A stretch of 64,000 nt of DNA from Prorocentrum cordatum. Its lineage: Eukaryota; Sar; Dinophyceae; Prorocentrales; Prorocentraceae. Below are positions 20,966 through 32,100 of this stretch, one piece after another (the stretch's first letter is position 1; each line of letters starts with the position of its first letter). A program made the position numbers and the translations under genes. The stretch is from NCBI GenBank assembly GCA_963575745.1, contig CAUYUJ010010446.1:1168089-1232088 (forward strand), given 5' to 3'. The notes under the pieces are model-generated. The model saw only the letters and a list, made by a program, of their open reading frames with translations, did not search any database and was not told the origin of the DNA.

Positions 20966-21862
20966 TCGACCGCATGCCGCCAGCGGTTGTCTACCCGCCG
21001 CGGGCCCCCCGGGCAGACACGGGAGAGCTTTAAAGGATAAGGCTGTCCCCGGCGGTCTGCCAACGACTCAGCGCCCCTCGCAGCCCGCCCGTGGGACACC
21101 CCATGGCGCGGGACATGCGGGGAGTGCGCTGGACGCCCACCGGGGGCTGCGCACTCTTCTTCTGGGCCTCCGTCCAGGTCGCCATATGGGACGGGCAAAG
21201 GGCCAGGGGCCGCGGGAGGGGGCCATGGGGAGAGGCCGCCGCCGCGGGGCCGGCGCTGAGCAAGTCGCCCCGTGGCAGCCGCGTACCCCCCAAATCCCCT
21301 ACCACCAAGCGCCCAAACTGCCCCGGGCCGCCCCCCGCGGGCCCGCGCGGGACGCGCCGGGGACAGTCCGGGGGGCCGACGGGGATCGGGCCTGGCGCGC
21401 AGCACCCTGGTCCGATCCCCGCCGCGCCGCTGGGCTGTCCCGGGCGCCTCACCGCCAACCGCGCGCAGGGCCTCCCGGGGCCACTGGGCGCCGCCCAGGG
21501 GCCCCTCGCATTGCCGTCTCGCGGGCCCGGCCCTGTCCCCCCGACCTCCCAGGTACCTTCGCGCTCGGGCGGCCAGCGGAGCCCCGGAACATGAGTCACG
21601 ACGGCGTCGTCTTGACCATTCTTCTGGGCCTCGGCCGGGGCCGCCGAGAGGAGCACCGCAGGCCCCGGAAAGGGGGGGGCCAGGAGAGGGGGGAGGGAGG
21701 GGAAGAGGGGGGGCAGTGAGAGGGAGGGAGAAGAGGGGGGCACGGAAACGGGGGGGGGGATGGCGGGGCACCACTGGCCAAGGGGGGGCGGGCCAGGGCA
21801 AGGGCCTGGGGCCTGGGGACAAGGGCTCCTTTATTATACCTCGGACGGAGGCCCTTGCCGGC

Positions 21863-22987
21863 CTAGCGGGCCGCGAGGCGCCCGGCTACTGTGATCGCCG
21901 CGAGGACGTCCGCGTCCTCGCGGCGCCGGCGCCACAGCTCAGCCGCGCTGTCCCCCTCCCATGGGATGCCCGCGGCTGCGTCCTGAGCGGCGCGGGCAGC
22001 CTGGGAGCACTCCCCGAGGTGGCTGCCGTCCACCGGGGCCACGGCGCCGTACCACCGGCAAGGCGCCGCCATGCCACCGTGGGACGTGAAGCGGCCTTGT
22101 AGCCGCAGCTGCGCCCAGGGACCGACGGCATGGCAGACCAGGGCCAGGTCGCTGACCTCCGGCAAGCTGCGCACGCCCCGGGCTGGGTAGAACGCGCGCT
22201 GGGCCGCGAGCCATTCGTCCTCGCGCGCCTGCAGCCCCGGGTCAACGGCCTCGCGGAGGTAGTGGCGGGTCGCCCGCCTCCTCGCTGGGCCGCTCAGGGC
22301 GCGGGGCGCGGGTGTCCTGGGCGAGGGCGCCGCGCGCCCACTCGGCGAAGAGGGGGGCGGCCAGGTCGCTCGCGTAGTGCTCGAGCGCCGCCGTCCACGT
22401 GCCCTGGCTCTCGCGGGCCGCTCGCAGGACGCAGGCCGCCTGCGGGGGCGCCTGCGCGCGGGCGTGGAGGCCGAAGGCGTGGCGGAGGGCGCTGGTGCTC
22501 AGCCGCCATGCGAGCCCGCCTTCGCGGAGGAGGGCGACGCGCGGCACCGGCTGAGAGAGGTCAAGCAGCCGTGAAATCCAACGGTCCGGGATGGCGTCAA
22601 CGCGGCGCCCCCAATCCCCACGAACGATGAGCAGGGCCGCCCCATGGCATGCTCGCGGGGCGGTCCGCGTGCGCAGGGCGGCCAGCGCGGCAGCGGTGGG
22701 CAAGCCGAGGTGCTCGATGGCCGTGGGCGCGCTGGCCCAGCCTCCCTGCGCCCGGTTTTCGACCTGCCTGAGGAGGCGTATCATGCGGGCGTCAGCCTCG
22801 ACTGGGATGCCCAGGGACGTGTGCTGCGTGGCGAACGCGATGCCGCGGATCGGTCGGACGTCCGCGATCCCGTTGCTGATGCACTCCGTCTTCCCGGGCC
22901 CGACGCGGAGCTCACCTCGGACCGACTGGGCTGCCTCTGTGATGCGCTGGATGCAGAGATCGAGGCCGCCCCTGGAGCTGGCCCTCC
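21863..22987 (-). pseudogene. Non-LTR (LINE) reverse transcriptase tail, frameshifted
   Basis: A second LINE reverse transcriptase C-terminal fragment, different from the one at 5.7 kb. The first frame (to about 22260) has VGPGKTECISNG followed by a HTSLGIPVEADAR segment, the usual end-of-palm/LG thumb region, then Leu/Ala/Arg-rich helices. Near 22260-22330 the coding sense moves to another frame, which continues (RHYLREAVDPG, then a Trp-rich stretch) to TAG at 21863. This shift needs one short indel. The catalytic Asp-Asp block is absent because the fragment begins at a CCT microsatellite at 22984-23020. It is therefore a dead, 5'-truncated copy. Confidence 0.7.
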
Positions 22988-23022
22988 TCCTCCTCCTCCT
23001 CCTCCTCCTCATCCTCCGCTTC
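22984..23022 (+). repeat. (CCT)n at 5' end of the LINE fragment
   Basis: About 13 CCT units, on the coding strand a GGA tract, mark the upstream limit of recognisable reverse transcriptase sequence. Confidence 0.8.
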
Positions 23023-23081
23023 CTCCCCCCGCTCCTAGCCCTTTCGACCAGGGTCGGCGGCGCCGGCCGTCAGGCCTCTCC

Positions 23082-23120
23082 AATTATAATGCGATATGTA
23101 AGAAACACGGCACGTAAATA
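23082..23120 (+). repeat. 39-bp dispersed word, copy 2
   Basis: Matches 20282-20321 at 37 of 39 positions in the same orientation, and lies just upstream of the LINE fragment on its coding strand. Confidence 0.75.
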
Positions 23121-23440
23121 GCACGCAGATAGCACGGCATGTGGGCAACGCTGCCGCGCGCCCGATTGAAGACGGCAGCGGTGAGTGATGCGATTTCAAA
23201 AGCAACAGACAATACACTGCACTGACCTACCGTTCGATTCTGGTGCCCAAGCGGAGTCTGCCTGTGCCTCGTCGGCCCGAATACGCCAAACGCACCCGAA
23301 CCAACAAAGAAACAGTGAACTAAGATGACAGGACATTCGGCTGGCCATGCCCCTCATGAAATTTGCGCAAGGGAGGGGAGCTGAGCACAGAGGACCTTCC
23401 ACCGACCAAGATCCTGAGAAAGCAATGCCTGGCAGCAACG
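23120..23440. other. Stretch between LINE fragment and exon, nothing recognised
   Basis: Mixed-composition DNA with no supported feature. Confidence 0.4.
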
Positions 23441-23707
23441 TGTTCGAAGCGACCAGTCCGTGACCCGCCTGCCGCGGTCCTTCGCGTCGCGGAGGGAGCG
23501 CCGCCGCGCCGCCACGAGGTCGTCGCTGGCCGCGCTGCGCCGAGGGGCGTAGAGGGAAGGCTGTGCCTCCAGGCCCAGGAGCTCCTCCACCTGGTCGGAG
23601 GCGTCTCGCGCCTCGGTCACAGCGAAGACCCGCGGGGCCGCCCCATCCAGGCTCGGCGCCTCCAGGGCGGCCCGCAGCGGCCACTGCTCGACCTTGGTAG
23701 AGCTCAT
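23440..23707 (-). CDS. First coding exon of an unknown protein (partial)
   Basis: From the ATG at 23705-23707 about 88 codons have an extremely G/C-rich third position and a mixed amphipathic composition (MSSTKVEQWPLRAAL..., with an EELLGLEAQPSLYAPRR segment near residues 45-60). I take this as genuine coding DNA. After the VTDWSLRT segment the codon bias stops. CAG|GC and CAG|GA near 23425 and 23410 are possible donors, GC and GA being used alongside GT in dinoflagellates. The next exon is not identified. I do not recognise the family. The strand agrees with the LINE tail 0.7 kb downstream, so it could alternatively be an upstream part of that element. Confidence 0.5.
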
Positions 23708-23709
23708 GA

Positions 23710-25150
23710 TGTTCGTCGCCTGCGCAGGCTATACTTATCTTCTTTTCCACGGAAAGTTGGAACACATTGAAAACATGTTGTGTTGTGTTTTCTATAAAAA
23801 AAACGTGCTTTCTCTCTTGCCCGCTGGGTTTCTCCGGAAAAAACATGTATCTGCCGTGCGTTGCGCGGGCCACGGTGGGCATGATAACCGCTGGCTCGAT
23901 AGCAAGAGGGCGCGACGAGGTTTCCCCGAGCGCAAGCGAGGCGGCGGGCGCGGGTGGCAATCGCGCGGCAATGCCGCTTGGAGAATAGCTGCCGTTGCAG
24001 GCGGCCCATCGGGGCCACAAATTGAAAGCAACTCCTCTCACCCGCCCCCTTATTCATGCGGACTGCCGCCCTTCCGCTGCGCCCCCGCCCGACTGGTCAG
24101 TCGCCGCCCTCGCGCCATCTGCTGCGGCCCGCTTCCAATAATTATCAAGGCTGTCGCCCCGACGCCGACCCTCGAGAACGCAGGCGAGCGCCGCTGAGCG
24201 CCTACTGCGCCGCAAAATGCCGCGGCACCACAGGGCCTTCGAACACCGCCAAAAAACGCAAACCACAGGGCACTGCGGCCCGCCGTAGGGCACTGAGTCG
24301 CAACAGGCGCTCTTGCGACTCTATGGCGGTCACTTTTATTCGTCGGCATCGTCGCAAGGCGCGCCCCCGAGATCACAGAAGTCAGCCCTCTTGGAGATGA
24401 GCCGCCCATTCCTACGACGTGGCAGAGATGCGGGCGGGCGGGCTACAACCCGACAAAACATCAACCAGCTTCGCTGATTAGGGGTTCGCGAACCCGCCCC
24501 CTGGATGCAGATCACGTCGTTGGGGGGGTAGAGCTCGACGCAAACATCGGGGGGGGGGGGGGGGGCGGGGGGGGGGGGCGCGCGTGGGCGAGCTTGCACG
24601 GGGGTGGAGGGCGAGGACCCAGAAGGTAGAAGAGCGGAGACCGGTAAATGTGCAGAGGGCAGGAGGCCGCAGGCGGAGAGGGATGGGGGGGGGGGGGGGG
24701 GGGGGGGCAGCCCGTGGAGCTAGACGGACATGGACACAGCCCTACAAGAATAAGCAGCACATAAAAAGAAGAGGAGAAGGGGGGGAGGAGAAAGCGCGGG
24801 AGCAAAAGGCAGTGACATGGCGGCAACGAGGAGGGGCGCGCACGAATCGCTGGAGGGGTGGAGGGCGCGCGGCGGCGGAGAGGAGGCGGAAAAGGAGACG
24901 ATGGGAGGGCGGCGTTGACAGACGACGCCCCTGCGGTGGAGGCCCTACTCCAAGAAGACCTCCTGGACCCTGGGGCCCCGTTGTGGACATCCCCCTCCTC
25001 TGGCGGCGGCGGCGGGGTGGCGGGGAGGCGCGGGCCTACGCGAACAGAGAGACGGACATGTGATGGATGGAAAGAGGATGGAGGAGGCTCGTTCGCCGCT
25101 CTGCTGCGGTCGCCACCGCGAGCGCAGCCCCGCTGCGCCGCGGCGCACGC
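23710..25150. other. Stretch with poly-G tracts, no gene
   Basis: No gene is supported. G runs of 10 to 20 bases lie at about 24550-24580 and 24687-24707, and purine-rich DNA follows to 24910. Such G runs could form quadruplexes. Confidence 0.5.
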
Positions 25151-25152
25151 TC

Positions 25153-26575
25153 CTAGGACATGTCAACGACGCCCGCGACCCACTCGTCCAGCGGCTTGGC
25201 CAAGGCGAGGCCAATCTGGACCGAGCGGAACGCAAACCCCTTGATCTCCCTCCGGAACTTATTGCCGAACTTGCGCCTCTGTACTTCGTCATTCTTGAAT
25301 GCATCGTAGCCCAGGAACAGCCTTGCCCCAAAGAGGCAACGGCACGCCCTGACAAAACCATCCTTCACCTTCTCGGTGAAATATGCTGGCTCCGTCTCGC
25401 CGAAGAGGTCGCGCGCTGCTCCGAGTTCCCCGACGGTCGACAGGACCTGGGTCTTGAGATCCTCAAGCTTCTTGCCATTCACCTTGAATAGCGTGTCCTT
25501 GGCCAGCGCGTGCACTTTGCTCATCGAATCCTTGGCCTTGATCTTGTCAGTCCAGCGTCGCCCGTCGGAGTCCGCATCCTGGATTTCCTCGATGTTGATC
25601 AACGCGGCATTGAGGGTGGCCCTGATCGCGCTCCAGACGAGCACGCCCGCTGCCGCGAGCTCCTCGCGGCACGTCGCGATGACAACCGATGCCTGAGCAC
25701 CCTCAGGCGACGACGCTTTGTTTTACTCGTTCTGGACGCACTGCATGCTGCTAGCCATGGCGCGCAAAGCCCGCATCGCATGATCAGACTGCACGCGGCT
25801 CTTCGCGTCGTCCCCCAGGCGCCCGTGGGTCATCCCGAACACGCGGAAGCCGCTGACAATGTCATCGTCCACAGGGTGATCGGGGCCCTGGCAGCTGCAT
25901 GCGGCCATGCACGCGTTGACCAGCTGCTTGGCGCCATCGCCCGTCCAACTGTCTGTCCAAGCCCGCGAGCATGGCGCGCAGGTGGTCACGCACGTCCACA
26001 TTCAAGCTGCTGGCGTAGGTGGCGGCTGCGTCGACGAGCTGGGCGAACTGGTCACAGTTGAAGTTGATCGATGCCTGGGCCCACACGGGGCTGATAGACT
26101 GGAGTGCATGCTCGAATGCCGCCTTGGCCTCAGACGCCTGAGCCGCCAGGCGCAGCGCCTCGATCTTGGGCGCGCACCTCGCCGCGGGGTAGATGTCGCA
26201 CTTCAGGATGCCGTTCGCATCGTCGTTAAGCTTCGCACTCACAGACCAATCCAAGGGAAGGTGACCAACATAAGCGCCGTCGACACCAATGCTCCTGGGG
26301 GGCTGGCTCGCCGTGGTAGCCATGCCCATGTGCTTGGTCAGTGCGCCAGCGACCAATCCCCTCAGGCGCGTTACCACGCCCTCCCGGACAGCGCCGAGCA
26401 CGGCAACGCTGCTATTGAGGATGGCAGACAACGCCGCCGCATCAAACGCGACCGCGTCGCCCGTGCTGTCGCCAGTCAGCTGGTTGACAATCTCTGTGTA
26501 TTTGGGCAGCGCCTCTATCGTTGACTCGATCTTCGATTTGATGTCTGAGAGGATGCGCCCGCCCTCAAGGCGCGA
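25153..26575 (-). pseudogene. Coding region of unknown protein, one frameshift and one in-frame stop
   Basis: About 470 codons of protein-like sequence on the minus strand. It begins near LEGGRILSDIKSK, is rich in Ala and Leu helices, includes HLPLDWSVSAKLNDD and KCDIYPAARCAPK segments, and ends with a Lys/Phe-rich tail (FGNKFRREIKGFAFRS) at a stop at 25153. At 25948-25957 the tetranucleotide TGTC is duplicated. Removing one copy joins the upstream frame to the downstream one, which carries ACMAACSCQGPDHPVDDD. At 25723-25725 there is an in-frame TAA, after which the same frame continues with normal codon usage. A 33-nt stretch holding the stop could be a very short intron, but its borders are not GT-AG. 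I do not recognise the family. Confidence 0.6.
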
Positions 26576-26880
26576 ATGATATGAGGGAGCTTCTCTGTCA
26601 ACCCGTGTCTTTCCCCTTCGGAGAGGGGTGCGCCTCCCCCTGCCCGTCCTCCCTGGGTCTGGAGGGGGGGGGGGGGGGGGGGGGGGGGGGCGTTTCGCTG
26701 GGTGTCTGATTATCCGGTTTGTTCCGACCCCTGGGGGGGGGGGGCTATGTTGCGACATCCCTCGCGAGCGCCGCAGCCCTCAAAAGGAGGGGGTGCGCTA
26801 CTTGAAGCCGCCGCGTCCTATGTTACATGGTAGCCAAGGCTGCTTCGAGAACGTATTGGGCCCTCCGCTTTTCATTGTGG
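26575..26880. other. Poly-G intron-like spacer
   Basis: Contains G runs at about 26662-26690 and 26732-26742. It probably separates coding segments of the same minus-strand gene. Confidence 0.45.
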
Positions 26881-27130
26881 TGCAGGGTCTTTGCAGAGCA
26901 TTGGAATGGTCGTTGCGGGGGGTCGCAGGTGGTCTTCGCAAACCTCTGCACGCCAGCACATCCCTGCAACGACCCCTGCGAAGACCCTGCAATAGCCTGC
27001 AGTGGTCCAGCGTGCCACCAGCCCGCCCGCAGGGCCCAACAGCCCACCAAGACGTTCCAAGACCCCCAAGACGACGCCAAGAGGCAAGAGATGGACGAGG
27101 AGGAGGCGGATAACGACGACGAGGTGCAGG
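26880..27130 (+). repeat. Dispersed repeat F, copy 1
   Basis: GCAGGGTCTTTGCAGAGCAT, CCCTGCAACGACCCC, GCCCGCAGGGCCCAACAGCC and a GACGCCAAGAGG end that runs into GAGGAGG. The same order of landmarks is found at 56450-56770. Both copies sit between minus-strand coding segments. Confidence 0.65.
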
Positions 27131-27169
27131 AGGATGAGGAGGAGAAGAAGGAAGAGCACAGCTGCCAAT

Positions 27170-27785
27170 GGTCGGCACTCTTCGTTCGAACGCCTGCATG
27201 GGCTGGTGGGGATGCGCGAAGCGTGGGCGATATCTGCCCAATCAGACGCCCCGACCAATACAGACCCAACCGGCTCCAAGAGCGCAGTGCCGCCATCGGT
27301 GCCCTTTGCTGCGCTTGGAGGCACCGTGGCGAGGGCGTCGGCCAAGTAAGAAGTCTCGAGGGGCCTGCGCAGGGTCGTCTGCGACCTTAACACGCGCATG
27401 AACTGAATGATAATTGCCAAGACTGGCTCACCCAAGGCGCCAGGCTTCGAAACGAAGATGCGGACAGTCTGAGCACCGAACCTGAGAATCGCATCGGTGG
27501 CAGCGGGCCCTGAGGTGATCAACCGGACAAGGCATTGCTGCAGCGCCGGGTCCTTCATCTTGCTGGCCTTCTCGATGTCGCTGCCCTCCGTCATGTAGCG
27601 GCAAAGCCTCATCGGGTCGAACGCGCGATCGAACTCGCCCGCGGCGCCCTCGGCGCCCGCCTTCCACGGGGCAGCGGCGGCGAGCGCGCCCTTCATGGCA
27701 TCGCCCGACATCTGCGCGGACATCTCGCCCACGTCAGCCAAGCGCCTCTCCGGCGTATCGCCCTCTCGAGGAGGGGCGAACATCG
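27170..27785 (-). CDS. Coding exon of unknown protein (middle part of the 25-28.5 kb gene)
   Basis: About 200 codons with good codon bias: an REGDTPERRLADVGEMSAQ start region, an acidic/Ala-rich segment, then FDPMRLCRYMTEGSDIEKAS and an FGAQTVRIFVSKPGALGEP segment, ending near SDWADIAHASRIPTSP before GA-rich low-complexity DNA. The borders are not fixed by an obvious GT-AG pair. By position and strand it lies between the 27960-28510 and 25153-26575 segments and probably belongs to the same gene. The function is unknown. Confidence 0.55.
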
Positions 27786-27959
27786 GGGGGGCGGCGGCTG
27801 GGCGGGGGAGAAGAGCGCGCGAAACAGGAGAGGACTGGGGGAATGAGAGGGTCGGAAGGAGCTCGGAGGAGAGGGGGGGGGGAATGGAGGGGCGGGGTAG
27901 AGAAAGCCTAGGTGGAGGAGGTGATGAGGTGAGAACAGGAAGGAAGTGAAGGAACTCTG

Positions 27960-28510
27960 TTGCCCCCATGGCATATTGTTGGCTCGAGGTCCTTGCGCGA
28001 CGAGAGCCACTGCTCCTCGATCTCGTCCAAGGCGCGGATGCGTTTGTCGATCTCACCGCGCAGGGCCTTCTGCAAGTTCAAGGCGTTGAACTCGATGCTT
28101 TTCGCCGCGATGTACATGTGGCGCTCGAACAGAAAGTGCGAAGCCTTCGGGGGTCTCTGCTCGGCCATCTCCTGCAGAAGCTTCTTGGCGAACCGCCCTT
28201 GGACGCCGGCGGGGCCCATGGCCAACGCACTCTCGAACGACAGCAACTTCATGCGCGCCTCCTCGGAAATCCGCTGGCGCGAAGCGGGCCCCTTGCAATC
28301 TGGCGAAATGAAAGCGCCGCAATCTGACCTTCCTGCAATGCTCTTGGCCGCGCTCGCACCGACCGCGCCATCCTTCCCAGGGGCGCCTCCTGCTAGTAAC
28401 GCGCTGCCCCTCCCGCGCCTGAGCGCGGCGCGGTCCGCCAAGGAAACGAGGCCCGCTGGACGGACGGATGCGCCGCGCGCAGGTCGGTGGGCTAGCCAAC
28501 GCGGCGCCCT
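27960..28510 (-). CDS. Coding exon of unknown protein (upstream part of the 25-28.5 kb gene)
   Basis: About 180 codons. An Arg/Ala/Gly-rich start is followed by a predicted helical region (RMKLLSFESALAMGP, FAKKLLQEMAEQRPPKASHF, ALRGEIDKRIRALDEIEEQW) with a heptad-like pattern of hydrophobic residues, so a coiled coil is plausible. The frame is open upstream of 28510 and no certain start codon can be chosen. It loses coding character just below 27960. No domain is recognised. Confidence 0.55.
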
Positions 28511-28654
28511 CTGAGGAGGCGGCAGCGCGCGCCTTGGGACACGCGGCGCGGCAGCTCCTTCCCACCCTCATCACCCCCCGCCGTTCTACCATTTCCCACC
28601 AGCCCTCTGGGCATGTGTGATCTAGGGCGGCTCCTCTACTACTCCCCTTCTTCC

Positions 28655-29150
28655 CCTTTGGGGGGGGCCACCGGCCCCCCCCGCCGCCCCCTCTGGAGCT
28701 GGGCTGGCGGCGGGCGGGGCCGGGGCGCGCGAGGTGTCAGATGGTGCGCTTTCGCCAAAGACAGCCCCGGGAGCGCCTCGTAGGGCCCAGGACGAGCTCC
28801 GAGATGGCTCAAGATATCGCAAGATGCCCAAAGCTGGCTTTCAAGATGCCCCCCCAAGGCCCTAACACGCCCCCAAGACGGTTCCAGGTTGCCAGACAAA
28901 ACACCCCCCAGTGATGCCCACGAGAAGCCAAAATCCTTCAAACGCATGGGGGGCATCAATGTCGTCGGTCGCCCGTTCGCCCCCGATGGCCATTCGAGGC
29001 CCCGAGACAATTCAAATATTGCCCAGGAGAGCCCGAAGAGGGGCCCAAGGCAGCCCCGCGACGGCACCAACAGCGCCCAAGAGCGCCACATGAGCGGTCC
29101 AAGAGGCGACCCGGGGAGCTCCCGAGGGGGAAAGGCCAATTGAGGGACCC
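28655..29150 (+). repeat. Dispersed repeat G, copy 1
   Basis: Similar in the same orientation to 45960-46430. Shared landmarks in order: CTGGGCTGGCGG, GCGCGCGAGGTG, GCGCCTCGTAGGGCCCA, CCGATGGCCATTCGAGGCCC, CCCGAAGAGGGGCC and CAATTGAGG. It is rich in CCCAAGA words. No shared reading frame is seen. Confidence 0.7.
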
Positions 29151-32100
29151 CCCTGCTTTGATCGACGCCCTCCGAGGTGGCCCCAAGAGACGTCTTGGAC
29201 CTCCTCTCGCGGGCCCCGCGAGCGGGGCGGGCGGAGCGCAATCTGTCCGCGCGCGCCTCTCTCAAGCGCGCCGAGAGACCGCCAGCGGGCCCCCAAAACG
29301 CGCGAAGAGTCCTCCAATGAGCTCCTGGGTGGACCGTAAGAAACACCGAGAAGCCTCTGGCCAGTCTGCCCGCGACCTTCCCCCCCCCCAGTTCCTCCTT
29401 CGCCCCGTCTTCCTCCGCGCCCGCCTGATATCCCTCCTCCCCCCCCCCCCTCTCTCCGACTGGTCCTCCATCGTGTTCTTGTCGTCGTCCCTCCTCCCGC
29501 CTCCTCCTGCGCCTCCTCTCCCTCCTCCCCTTCCTCCGCCTTTCCTTCTCCTTCCCCTCCCCCTCGTCACCCCCCCTTCCTTCTCCCCCCCCCCTTCCCT
29601 TTCGCCATTCCCCGTTTCCTCTGTTGCTTCTGCTCCGCATCCTCATCGCCCTCCTCTTCGCGCCCCTTCCCTCCTCATCCCCCCCCCCCCCCCGCGCGCC
29701 CTCAGTGCCCCCCTCGCGGCTTCTCTCGCCGCTTGTGATTGCGCGCGCCCCTCCGCTTCCATGATGACCTCAACTCCTATGGGCATCGTTTCTGCGCGGG
29801 CTGTCGGGGGCGCGCGAAGCGTCGACAATTTCGCCGCCATCCCCCGCCAAAATGCACCCACCTGCGTTACCAGGCACAATATCACGCAATCGCATATGAT
29901 AACATAACACAAACTCGCGCGAACGCAGCGCGACTATTCGCCGACACCATGCACACTTCCAACGCGGCACAGTTTGCACAACAACAATAGCGCAACGCAG
30001 CCCGTGCACATCGGACGCGGCATGCCACATCACCAGCGCAGTCGGGCACATCACGGCCAACCAGGAATGCTATGCGGGCACGCGCGGCAACGCGACAAAA
30101 TACGCGTGGATAAAACATATGTTCACTTCGGCATATACTACACCGCGTGTACCTGGGCAGACCTGCTGACATCATACATGTACGCCACCACACGAATGAT
30201 GGCGCGCTTTGCCACGCACGTTTTGGTGAACATACCATGGCGTATACAACAACCAACACCACCATCTACCTTGGAAGCGACCAGCCACCATGACCACCCG
30301 CACCTACCAAACAACCATACCGAACAACACCATACAACGCTTGCTTGACCAGGTTCTTAAAACAGAAACGGACGACAGCACAGGCGCAATGAACAATTCG
30401 GCAATGCACAAAGCTGCGCGCGCACGCCAACGCGCGCGCAATGCCGTCTGGTTTTGACGGCGCGCCAAGTAATGGCGCGTCTTTGCGAGTGCCAGCAGCG
30501 AGCTGGCCGCCTCGCGAACCTTTGCATGCCCGCGTCAGCCCATGGGCGCGCGTGGTGTTCCTCGGCTGTGCTTCAGTCTCCCCAGTACTCCTTATCGGTT
30601 GGGGGAGGCAGCGGAAATTGGGATCGACCCGCTTTCCTGCGCAATCAACGAGGAAGGGGCGCGCCGATTGCATGCCCAAGGTGGCCCAAGATGGGCGCTT
30701 CAGAAGCCCCGAGGCTACGCTGAATGTTTCGCAAATCGACGAAACGCGCCCGGTAATGCTGCAGCGGCGCAACACATTAACAACGCGAGGCCCAGTCACC
30801 AGGCCGTCGTGGTGGCCGCGGGCCAGAGCCATCGAAGAGCCAGCGCCCCCCCCCCGCACGCCTTGTGACAAGCGTTCGGTTGCATTCTAAGTGCTTCGTC
30901 CTCCGATGGCTTGCTGGAGCTCAGCGGTGGCCCCGACCTTGCCAGAAAGAAAAAAAAACGCGAGTTCGAGAAGCGCCCAAGGCGCTGGAGGCGCCCATCA
31001 ACGCTAAAATGACGATTTGTTGGGGGCCACGGCCACGAGTTTGGGGCGACGGGGGATGAGGGGAGGGGGGGGGGGGGCTCTGGGTGGGCAGCGCTAGCCC
31101 AAGCCCGTCCACGCGCGATCGGCGCCACCTCAGGTAGCCCAATGGGCACAGGACAAGCCCAGCTGTCACAAGCCCCCCTTGCATCGCACCGCGCAGAGGG
31201 CCGTCGGGGCGCGCCCGGGGAGATACCAGAAGACAGCCAACAAAAAACGCAAGGCTTTTCCACACCACCAACACCACCAGACACTCATCAAAAGGCGACG
31301 CGGACCGCCGAACAATCTCTGCATTTGCCTTATCGCCCTCGCCAGCGTTCTCCAGCAACCGCCCTGGGGGCGCAGCCGCGCCATCAGCGCTGTCCTCTGT
31401 GCGTTGCGAAATGCTTCTGTCCAGGCACAGTCGAATGGGCCCCGCCCCGCAGATTTTCAGACTGGCGGGGGCGCGCGAAGTGCGAAGAATGCGTGGCGAG
31501 CGGCGAAATACCTGTCACCTGACTGTCGCCCCAACTGTCCGAGCAGCGAGAACGCGGGCGGCTTTGAGGCGATCACGCGCGGCGCGCGTTAAAACCGCGC
31601 GCGGTCGCGCGGGCAACGCGCGCGCGCGGCGCTGCGCCGGGCTGGCGCCGCGCGGCGCGCAAAAGCGAGAACGGCGCAAAACGAACTGCGGCGCTACGAT
31701 GCGCGAGCGCGCATGGCGCGTTGGATGATGGCAAGAACGGCGCTCGTCGCGAAAAAAACGCGTCGCTGACTGCGTCGCCCTGACAACTCTTCCACGCGAC
31801 GCCTGCCCGACGTGCCCTGCGCCCATCACCGCGACCGCGCCGCCGACGCCCCGCCAGACCGCCCGCGGCGGGCATCGTCGGCGGCCTGCGTCGCACTGCA
31901 CTCTGAATCGCGACGCCAGCCACGCCCGCTGCAGACGAGCTGGGGGGGGGGGGCACGCTCTCGGTGACGGAACCCAGCGCCGCGCCTGTCGGCGGTGGGT
32001 GCTGTGGCGCGTAGACTTACTTCTTAGCCGCGCGAATAAGCAAAAACGCTGAAGCACGCCCGGGCGGCGCACATGCCGACTAGATGCGCGGCTTGCAGGG

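Larger units (their letters stand above)
17168..21860. other. Gene-free stretch rich in microsatellites
   Basis: No gene is supported. Contents are given in separate entries: CA/TA and ACGTAC repeats, CCT and GGA tracts, a reversed repeat D copy, and a composite CCT minisatellite. GC-rich frames at 21030-21822 are open on both strands without protein-like signal. Confidence 0.45.
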
